Below are positions 6,529 through 12,155 of a stretch of 12,155 nucleotides of DNA, piece after piece. The notes beneath the pieces are model-generated. The model saw only the letters and a list, made by a program, of their open reading frames with translations. It was not told the DNA's origin and ran no database searches. The position numbers and the translations under genes were made by a program. Position 1 is the first letter of the stretch. Each line of letters opens with the position of its first letter. Origin of the DNA: Chloroflexota bacterium (GTDB lineage Bacteria; Chloroflexota; Dehalococcoidia; SM23-28-2; RBG-16-64-32); contig VBJS01000069.1 in the NCBI GenBank assembly GCA_005880055.1, positions 1 to 12,155 of the forward strand, given 5' to 3'.

Positions 6529-7810
6529 TGTTGGTGGCGAGGCGCTGTCTCAGTGCCTCCAGCTGTATCTCGATAGGTCCCTCAACTGGGTCGACAAGAA
6601 CGGTTGGGTGGGGTGGGATCCCTACGATCTGTGGGACAACTCCCTCGGTCGCTGGGCCTTGAGTGGAGCGAGCCTGCTGCAAAGAGCGGTGGGAAGTTCG
6701 CTCACGCGGCTTGAGGCGCGTTTCCCGTTGGGCATGCGACGCCTCCTTCGCGCGGCCCCGTGCGTCAACGCTAAGGCGATGGGGCTGTTCGCCGCGGTGT
6801 TTCTGCGTCTCGAAGCGCTTGAAGGGGTTCCGCGAGCGATCAAAGGAGAGCCGGGGACGGCTGCGTGCTTTCGCTGGCTCGAGGCGAACCGCGTAGCCCT
6901 GGGCGGAGGATGTGGCTGGGGATACCCTTTCGACTGGCAGAGTCGCGAGCTCATCCCCAGGAATACTCCAACCGCCGTCACGTCGGCCATCGTCGGGGAC
7001 GCGTACTGGCTGCGGTATCGGCTACGAGGCGACACCGATGCCCTCGATCGCTGCCAGGACGTGTGTCATTTTTTTTTGAACGCGCTGAATCGCAGCGCGT
7101 CCCGCGCCGACGGATCGTTCTGCTTCTCTTACACGCCTCTGGATCGGTTCGAAGTGCACAACGCGAATCTCTACGCTGCCGAGTTTCTCGTGCGCGTAGG
7201 GTACGAAACCGATCGCCCCGAGTGGGTCGAGACCGGCCTCGCCGCGGCACGATTCTCAATCGCCGAAATCCGGGACGACGGCACGCTGGCCTATTGGTCG
7301 AATGCCCAATCCGGCCCGCGTATCGATCAGGATACCTACCACAGTGGGTTCGAGATCCGCGCGCTGCACGGCTTGGCGCGATTGACAGGGTCCCCGGACA
7401 TCGCACGCGCTGCCGAACGCTACTTTAGCGTTTGGCTCATGGATTTCTTCACCGGCGAGCGCGTGCCGCATTTCGTGCGGGGTCGTAATGACGTAATCGA
7501 GGTGCACAGCTGCGCGGAGGCGCTCTTGTGTCCGGCGGCTCTGGCGGCGGATGGTGTCGTACCCACGGACTGGCTCGTGGCTCACTGCGACCGCGTGCTG
7601 ACGGCCACCGTCCGCGCGCTGTGGCGGCCAGTTGATGATAGGGCGGGGTACTTCGCGTGGGCCGCTCGCAGGCAGCGAAGCCAGTTTCGCACGACCGACA
7701 TTCCTCTGATTCGGTGGGGCCAGGCGTGGATGTGTTGCGCGATGAGTGCGGTGTTGAGCGCGCTGAATGCGCGGCGTCCCTCGTCAGAGCCGGCCGGACC
7801 AGTGATGTGA
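6515..7810 (+). CDS. VpsJ-like polysaccharide biosynthesis protein, predicted alpha/alpha toroid
   Basis: This 431-residue protein has no predicted signal peptide or membrane helix. It resembles the VpsJ group found in exopolysaccharide clusters, including Vibrio cholerae vps, which has no established biochemical activity; homologues are sometimes labelled delta-aminolevulinic acid dehydratase without good reason. Conserved-looking blocks are GWDPYDLWDNS near the N-terminus, CGWGYPFDWQSR (W135 to R144) followed by NTPTAVTSAIVGDAYW, and DQDTYHSGFEIRAL (D271 to H276 and beyond). Repeated amphipathic helices and aromatic/acidic loop motifs suggest a six-hairpin toroid as in many carbohydrate-active enzymes. 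The ATG at 6515 overlaps the end of the second epimerase; TTG at 6482 is an alternative. Codons 185-188 (His-Phe-Phe-Leu) contain a run of nine T followed by a hairpin. The TGA overlaps the GTG start of the fusion oxidoreductase. Homology is judged by eye. Confidence 0.75.
   Translation: MLSSDVGGEALSQCLQLYLDRSLNWVDKNGWVGWDPYDLWDNSLGRWALSGASLLQRAVGSSLTRLEARFPLGMRRLLRAAPCVNAKAMGLFAAVFLRLEALEGVPRAIKGEPGTAACFRWLEANRVALGGGCGWGYPFDWQSRELIPRNTPTAVTSAIVGDAYWLRYRLRGDTDALDRCQDVCHFFLNALNRSASRADGSFCFSYTPLDRFEVHNANLYAAEFLVRVGYETDRPEWVETGLAAARFSIAEIRDDGTLAYWSNAQSGPRIDQDTYHSGFEIRALHGLARLTGSPDIARAAERYFSVWLMDFFTGERVPHFVRGRNDVIEVHSCAEALLCPAALAADGVVPTDWLVAHCDRVLTATVRALWRPVDDRAGYFAWAARRQRSQFRTTDIPLIRWGQAWMCCAMSAVLSALNARRPSSEPAGPVM
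7069..7099 (+). other. T9 homopolymer followed by a perfect 7-bp hairpin inside a gene
   Basis: Nine T (7069-7077) are followed after three bases by CGCGCTG (7081-7087), a five-base loop and CAGCGCG (7093-7099). The run lies in codons 185-188 of the VpsJ-like gene and contains the slippery heptamer T TTT TTT. A shift to the -1 frame would stay open to a TAG at 7426-7428; the +1 frame meets TGA at 7077-7079 at once. It could be a slippage or frameshift site, or simply a Phe-Phe pair by chance. The order (T run before hairpin) rules out an intrinsic terminator. Confidence 0.35.
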
Positions 7811-9930
7811 AACAGGTCTTCATCAACGCCGCGCAGGTAGCGGAAGTCGTCCAGGTCGATGTCCCGGTGTGCGGCGTTCGGGAGATACTCGTCGCCGCGC
7901 GAGCGTCGCTTATCAGCACCGGAACCGAAACAGTGGGGTACGGCGCGGGCGGCCTCTTCGCTCGGGGGCTTCGCGATCCGTCAAAGGTCAGTGTGTTGGT
8001 CGACAGTCTGCGCGAACGCGGGGTTGCGGGCACCATCCGACAAATCCGCGCGAAGAGCTCGGAGCGGCTCCCGCGGGGCTACAGCGGTGCGGGGGTTGTC
8101 GTAGCTGTTGGACGCGAGGTTCGTCAGCACGCGGTTGGTGACAGGGTCGCCTACATCGGGGCGCCGCACGCGGAATACGTCGCCGTTGGAGAAAGGGTAG
8201 CGGCGCGGATACCCGATGGGGTCGGGTTCGAGCAGGCTGCGTTCGGAGCCGTCGCGTGCGTCGCCCTCCACGGTGTCAGATTAGGGGAGCCAGCGTTGGG
8301 GGAGCGCTGTGTTGTGTCCGGCCTGGGTCTTGTCGGCCTGCTAGCGGCGCAATTCGCGAGAGCAGCCGGCCTAGACGTGATTGGTGTCGAGCCCCTCTCC
8401 CAGCGGCGCGACCTGGCGCGGCAGCTCGGTCTTACCACCGTTCTCGATCCTGCATCCGAGGAAAACCTCCCTCGGGCGCTGTATCTGCACACCGCCGGCA
8501 TCGGCGCCGACATTCTGTACCTCTGCGCCGCGGGGAAAGACAGTCGAGTGACGAACGTCGCACTTGCTTGTTGCCGGGACCGTGGGCGGGTTGTCGTACT
8601 AGGCGATGTGGGGCTCGATCTTGATCGGGCGATCCTGTTCGAGAAAGAACTAGAGTTACGAGTCAGCCGCTCCGCCGGGCCTGGTCGCTACGACCGACAT
8701 TACGAGTCAGCGGGAGTGGATTACCCCGTCGGATACGTTCGCTGGACGGAAGGGAGAAACCTGGTTTGTTTCCTCGAACTTATTGCGCACGGGCGGCTTC
8801 AGGTGACGCCACTCCTTTCGGTCGTCGTTCCCATCGAGGAGGCGGCGACCGCGTACAGTCGGCTTGTTGAGGATCCAGCGGGGTCCGTGGCAGCCGTGCT
8901 CACGTACGCTGGTCCGCCCGAGCCGCCCCGCGCCGAGCCGATACGCCGCGAGGCGGGACGGCACCACGACGACAAACAGCTTCGCGTGGGCGTGATCGGG
9001 GCTGGCGCGTTCGTTATGGGCAGCCTGCTGCCGCACTTTCGTAAGCTCAATGCTCGCCTGTACGCGGTGGCAAACCGCTCCCCTGGAAGTTTCTCGGCGT
9101 TGCAGGCTCTGTACGATCCGGAGGTACTGACTACGTCTGCCGAGGTGGTGTTCGCGGATCCGGCGGTCGATGCTGTCATCATCGGGACACGCCACAATCT
9201 TCACTATCCGCTGGCGGAAACGGCTCTGATCGCCGGCAAGCCGGTCTACGTCGAGAAGCCAATGACTCTGACGTTGGCGCAGGCTGAAGCGCTTGCCGGA
9301 GTCGTACAGGAGCGCCAAGGGCTCCTCACGGTGGGGTTCAACCGACGGCTGGCACCCACGACCCTGGCTCTCCGGGAAGCTCTGGCGGGCTCTCCGAGGC
9401 CGCGGCAGTTCCTCTACCGAGTCAACGCACCTCCCGTTCCGGCCGACCACTGGCTCGTCGACCCCCAAGAGGGCGGGGGACGCTTGGTTGGCGAGGGGTG
9501 TCATTTCATCGACTTGCTTTGCTACCTCGCCGACGCCGACGTCCTCGAGGTCTCGGGTGGCATGGTGGGCGGCGGCTCGACGCTCGTCGCGTCCCCAGAC
9601 AACTTTGCCCTGACGACCCGGTTCGCGAACGGTGATTTGGGAACGGTCGTGTATTCAGGTCAGGGGGCGGAGCATCTGGCGAAGGAGCGGCTGGAGGTGT
9701 TCGCCGGCGGATGCGTCTTCGTACTTGACGACTTCGTGGCCCTACACGGCTATGGGGTCGCCGGACGCGACGTCAGGCTACCTCGAGCAGACAAAGGGTT
9801 CCGCGCCACGTTGGCCAACTTCTTCGATGCCGTGCGAGGTCAAGCTGAGCTGTGTACCACTGTGGACGACGGGCTTCGAGTGGCCCGGGTCATCGATGCG
9901 TTCCTGCGGCGACCCGGCAGCGGTGGATGA
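7807..9930 (+). CDS. Bi-domain oxidoreductase: MDR dehydrogenase-like domain fused to a Gfo/Idh/MocA domain
   Basis: This 707-residue cytoplasmic protein joins two NAD(P)-binding enzymes. Residues 1 to about 370 are a medium-chain dehydrogenase with GYSGAGVV (91-98), a Rossmann motif G172-L-G174-L-V-G177, and a cap ending near SRLVEDPAGSVAAVL. The zinc ligands of classical alcohol dehydrogenases are not seen: ISTGTE (36-41) stands where the catalytic Cys motif would be, and no GHE occurs, as in BchC-like members. Residues about 392-707 are a Gfo/Idh/MocA sugar oxidoreductase with VGVIGAGAFVMG (G398-A-G400) and the E483-K484-P485 motif, then GEGCHFIDLLCY. Such fusions are often found near polysaccharide genes, and the reaction is not settled; a two-step redox change on a sugar nucleotide is a reasonable guess. 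The GTG at 7807 overlaps the preceding stop (GTGA) and starts exactly at the conserved N-terminus; the longer open frame upstream is antisense-like and rejected. Confidence 0.9.
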   Translation: MKQVFINAAQVAEVVQVDVPVCGVREILVAARASLISTGTETVGYGAGGLFARGLRDPSKVSVLVDSLRERGVAGTIRQIRAKSSERLPRGYSGAGVVVAVGREVRQHAVGDRVAYIGAPHAEYVAVGERVAARIPDGVGFEQAAFGAVACVALHGVRLGEPALGERCVVSGLGLVGLLAAQFARAAGLDVIGVEPLSQRRDLARQLGLTTVLDPASEENLPRALYLHTAGIGADILYLCAAGKDSRVTNVALACCRDRGRVVVLGDVGLDLDRAILFEKELELRVSRSAGPGRYDRHYESAGVDYPVGYVRWTEGRNLVCFLELIAHGRLQVTPLLSVVVPIEEAATAYSRLVEDPAGSVAAVLTYAGPPEPPRAEPIRREAGRHHDDKQLRVGVIGAGAFVMGSLLPHFRKLNARLYAVANRSPGSFSALQALYDPEVLTTSAEVVFADPAVDAVIIGTRHNLHYPLAETALIAGKPVYVEKPMTLTLAQAEALAGVVQERQGLLTVGFNRRLAPTTLALREALAGSPRPRQFLYRVNAPPVPADHWLVDPQEGGGRLVGEGCHFIDLLCYLADADVLEVSGGMVGGGSTLVASPDNFALTTRFANGDLGTVVYSGQGAEHLAKERLEVFAGGCVFVLDDFVALHGYGVAGRDVRLPRADKGFRATLANFFDAVRGQAELCTTVDDGLRVARVIDAFLRRPGSGG

Positions 9931-11171
9931 GACGGGCGCCTATCGCCGCCCTGTACTATGCCAGCTTCGCCGCCGTAGCTCTGCTCGGCCTAGTGCAGAC
10001 GAAGGTCTTGACTCGGGTCCTCACGCCCGCAGCGTATGGTGAGCTCCAACTCGTGCTGCCCTTCGCGGGTGTCTGCCTTGTGGTGGGCGGGCTGGGTGCA
10101 CCGCAGCTTGTCATTCGCTACTACCACCGCGACGGCGTCCGGATCTTCTGGGATGTCTTGCCAGTAGCGTTCGGGTTTAGCACGCTGCTGGGCTTGGCCC
10201 TGTGGGTCGTAGTAACGTCGGTTGGGGTTGGGCTTAGCGGGTTACAACTCGGTTGGGGGCTACTGTGCTTGTTTCTCGCGTCAGTACTGGCGAGCCAGGA
10301 CTACACCCTGCTCAAAGCACTGCTACGAGCTCAAGAGCGACACCTGCTTTACAACGCCGTCGTCGTGGGGGAACGAGTGCTCGCGGTCGTCGGCGTGGCC
10401 TTGTTGGTAGAGTTGTGGGTCGCGCGGCCGGTGCACGCGTACTTCGCCGGAAGCGCGCTCGGCACTGGGCTGCTGGCGGCCCTGGCCACCTGGCGCGCCC
10501 GCATCGGATTGCCGAGCCGGTTGTGGCCAGGGCGCGACCGCCTTATAGAGCTGTGCATCTACGGCGCGCCCCTCGTGGCAGTGATTGTAGCAGGAGATCT
10601 GTTCGGGAGCGCCACTCGATACGTGATTGTTGCCGGCGGGCTCGGCACCGACGCGGTAGCGCGCTACGTCCTGGCATATACGATCTCAAGTCTGGCGTTC
10701 CAGGCGCTCTCAGAGCCGCTGATGACCTATTTGCATCCGAGGGTGTTCAGGGTGTGGGAGTCTGGGGACCGTGACGCCGTCGCGCGGATCGTATCGCGCG
10801 GGGCGCTGTTCTACGCCTGCGCAGGCTGCGTGCTGGTGGCGCTGCTGGTGATGATGGAGCGGCTCGTCATCCGGACCGTGGCGCGCGTCGATTACTATTT
10901 GCCGCCAGGCGTGTTCCCCATGGTCGTCCTCGCCGGCTATGTAATGGGCTTTTACCGCTTCGCCTCCACGCATTATTACCTGCGCAGGAACACGACCGAG
11001 CTCGCACTGACGTTCGTGCTGGGCCTCGCTCTGAATGTCGGCGGGGCGGCCTTGCTGATCAGCTCCCACGGGCTCTTAGGTGTCAGCGTAGCGGCGCTCG
11101 GCAGCACCGTCGCCTTGTCTACGTTCGTCTGGTGGCGTGGCCGACACACCGTCCCGTTCCGCCTCGCGTGA
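9927..11171 (+). CDS. wzx: Wzx-type lipid-linked oligosaccharide flippase (MOP superfamily)
   Basis: This 414-residue integral membrane protein is predicted to move the undecaprenyl-linked repeat unit across the inner membrane. It is hydrophobic along its whole length with about 12 segments. The N-terminal pattern, a first helix followed by KVLTRVLTPAAYGELQLVLP (about residues 27-46), is the hallmark of the polysaccharide-transport branch: a short loop, then a conserved Pro-x-x-Tyr/Phe-Gly. Polar and charged positions inside segments, such as the Arg-Tyr-Tyr near residue 69 and the FRVWESGDRDAVAR loop, are usual for this family. The ATG at 9927 overlaps the oxidoreductase stop (ATGA). No Shine-Dalgarno site is visible, so translation probably depends on coupling. 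An open frame from 9852 exists but its extra residues are hydrophilic and overlap the conserved oxidoreductase end. The TGA overlaps the polymerase start by 4 bp. Confidence 0.88.
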   Translation: MRRAPIAALYYASFAAVALLGLVQTKVLTRVLTPAAYGELQLVLPFAGVCLVVGGLGAPQLVIRYYHRDGVRIFWDVLPVAFGFSTLLGLALWVVVTSVGVGLSGLQLGWGLLCLFLASVLASQDYTLLKALLRAQERHLLYNAVVVGERVLAVVGVALLVELWVARPVHAYFAGSALGTGLLAALATWRARIGLPSRLWPGRDRLIELCIYGAPLVAVIVAGDLFGSATRYVIVAGGLGTDAVARYVLAYTISSLAFQALSEPLMTYLHPRVFRVWESGDRDAVARIVSRGALFYACAGCVLVALLVMMERLVIRTVARVDYYLPPGVFPMVVLAGYVMGFYRFASTHYYLRRNTTELALTFVLGLALNVGGAALLISSHGLLGVSVAALGSTVALSTFVWWRGRHTVPFRLA

Positions 11172-12155
11172 ACACCTTGCAGGCCCTAGTACTGCCGCTC
11201 CTGCCCCTTCCGCTGTTTTACATCATTCTCACGCGAGGTCATTACCGGCGGTGCTTGCTCCCGTTCGCTGCGGTCTTCGGCATCTATGTGTTCACGTGCC
11301 TGGGGTCCCCAGTGGTGGTCGCCGACCATGAACTTTACAGCAACACGTACTTCTTCACCATGTTGTTGGTCGTGGCGTGTTGCTACGTCTTGTACGCAGT
11401 GCTGTTCGCTCTTCGCTCGGCGGTGTTCGTAGACTACAGCAGCGTCGTGCGCGTGCCGGACTTGTCGTTGACGCTGGCATTGATCGTCCCCCTGTGGGCG
11501 TACTCGGTTGCCATGTTACTACTGTACATATCGCGCCACGGGGCACCACCGCTTTTTTCACTTACTCCGGCACTGCAATTCGTCGACCTGTACAAAGTGC
11601 GCGCAGAAAAGACCACTAGCTTGCCCGAAGGAGCGCACTGGTACGTCCTGGGCCTCCAAACGGTACCGTTCTTCACCTTCATTTATACGTATCTCATCAA
11701 ACGTTTGACCAACAGCCTGGGTGCCCGCGTCCTCTTCTACGCGAACGCCATGGCGGTCGTTGTCTTCGCGGCCAGTTTTGCGAATAAGGGGATCATTCTC
11801 ACCATGATGTTCTATCTGGTCGGCGTGCGGCTGGGTCTAGGGAAGGGGGGGCTGCGGCTGAGGCAGTTGGTCGGGTACGGAGCGGTCGGATTCGCGTCAC
11901 TCTTCCTCTTTATCCGTCTCTATCTCCTTGACCGAGGCTTCGAGGACGTGGCACGCATCTTCACTCGGTACATGGCCGATCGCATTCTGTTTGCTTACGC
12001 ACAGGCGCATGCCTACATCGTACAGATTGTGCCACGAGAACATCCCTTCTTCAATGGTACGGCGTTCGCCAACCCGGGAGGGGTTCTGCCGTTCACACCG
12101 GTGGATCTCTCACAGTTTCTCGGGTACCGGACTCTCGGTCACCTCGCCAACTACT
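11168..12155 (+). CDS. wzy: Wzy-type polysaccharide repeat-unit polymerase, N-terminal part (3' truncated by window)
   Basis: The frame starts at GTG 11168, overlapping the flippase stop (GTGA), and stays open for 329 codons to the window edge. The product is strongly hydrophobic, with likely membrane segments near residues 5-21, 31-51, 62-82, 100-121, 160-177, 188-203, 208-222 and 236-253. After the eighth segment comes a longer extracytoplasmic stretch (about 255-329) with NGTAFANPGGVLPFTPVDLS, a pattern seen in oligosaccharide repeat-unit polymerases; NKG at 206-208 and the VDLYKVRAEKT stretch near 139-149 also fit. It would join lipid-linked repeat units on the periplasmic face. Wzy proteins are very divergent, so the assignment rests on topology, on the loop motif and on lying directly after a Wzx. 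The C-terminus and stop lie outside the window. Short frames on the other strand here are shadows. Confidence 0.82.
   Translation, partial: MNTLQALVLPLLPLPLFYIILTRGHYRRCLLPFAAVFGIYVFTCLGSPVVVADHELYSNTYFFTMLLVVACCYVLYAVLFALRSAVFVDYSSVVRVPDLSLTLALIVPLWAYSVAMLLLYISRHGAPPLFSLTPALQFVDLYKVRAEKTTSLPEGAHWYVLGLQTVPFFTFIYTYLIKRLTNSLGARVLFYANAMAVVVFAASFANKGIILTMMFYLVGVRLGLGKGGLRLRQLVGYGAVGFASLFLFIRLYLLDRGFEDVARIFTRYMADRILFAYAQAHAYIVQIVPREHPFFNGTAFANPGGVLPFTPVDLSQFLGYRTLGHLANY

Noticed and set aside
7069..7099. Intrinsic terminator made of the hairpin and the T run
   Set aside because: The T run precedes the hairpin on the plus strand. On the minus strand the stem is followed by A, not T.
6865..7428. 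187-codon plus-strand frame overlapping the VpsJ-like gene
   Set aside because: Arg-rich shadow frame with no domain. It matters only as the -1 continuation after the T9 run.
8707..9504. 265-codon open frame on the minus strand opposite the fusion oxidoreductase
   Set aside because: It is fully inside a well-supported gene and has a composition typical of a GC-rich shadow frame (Arg/His/Gln-rich), with no recognisable domain.
11845..11851. G7 run in the polymerase gene as a phase-variation tract
   Set aside because: Seven G in a GC-rich gene is not exceptional, the frame reads through normally, and there is no supporting structure.
1..12155. CRISPR arrays, tRNA genes, insertion sequences or att sites
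   Set aside because: No regularly spaced direct repeats, no cloverleaf-like segment with a CCA or TTC motif set, and no transposase or integrase fragment were seen on reading both strands.

Overview
The window is a dense, GC-rich bacterial surface-polysaccharide locus (exopolysaccharide, capsule or O-antigen type). No rRNA, tRNA, CRISPR or insertion sequence was found. The organism is a high-GC bacterium that often uses GTG and TTG starts. The Wzx/Wzy-type gene set fits a Gram-negative envelope, but nothing here fixes the phylum. Both edges cut through genes, so the locus is larger than the window.

Layout. (1) 1-2450, plus strand: the 3' end of a CapD/FlaA1-type nucleotide-sugar 4,6-dehydratase, a DegT/DnrJ/EryC1/StrS PLP aminotransferase, and a small PglC-like phosphoglycosyl transferase, almost without spacers. 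The order resembles the dehydratase-aminotransferase-initiating transferase part of bacillosamine-type pathways, so the first sugar of the repeat unit may be a 4-amino-4,6-dideoxy-HexNAc (inference). (2) 2402-4170, minus strand: an ExoA-like family 2 glycosyltransferase followed by a class I SAM methyltransferase. The methyltransferase converges on the phosphoglycosyl transferase with a 49-bp overlap of coding ends. (3) 4239-6528, plus strand: two different non-hydrolysing UDP-GlcNAc 2-epimerases in tandem, separated by 118 bp that hold a 12-codon ORF and a perfect 10-bp-arm inverted repeat. (4) 6515-12155, plus strand: a translationally coupled run in which start and stop codons overlap: a VpsJ-like predicted alpha/alpha-toroid protein, a fused MDR-dehydrogenase/Gfo-Idh-MocA oxidoreductase, a Wzx-type flippase, and a Wzy-type polymerase that runs off the right edge.

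Together the genes suggest this scheme. Nucleotide sugars are made by the dehydratase, aminotransferase, epimerases and perhaps the double oxidoreductase. A repeat unit is started on undecaprenyl phosphate by the phosphoglycosyl transferase and extended by the GT2 and other transferases outside the window. It is possibly methylated, flipped by Wzx and polymerised by Wzy. The VpsJ-like protein and the fusion oxidoreductase have no firmly known reaction and are the most function-rich unknowns. The other points of interest are the regulatory-looking spacer between the epimerases and a T9 homopolymer followed by a hairpin inside the VpsJ-like gene.
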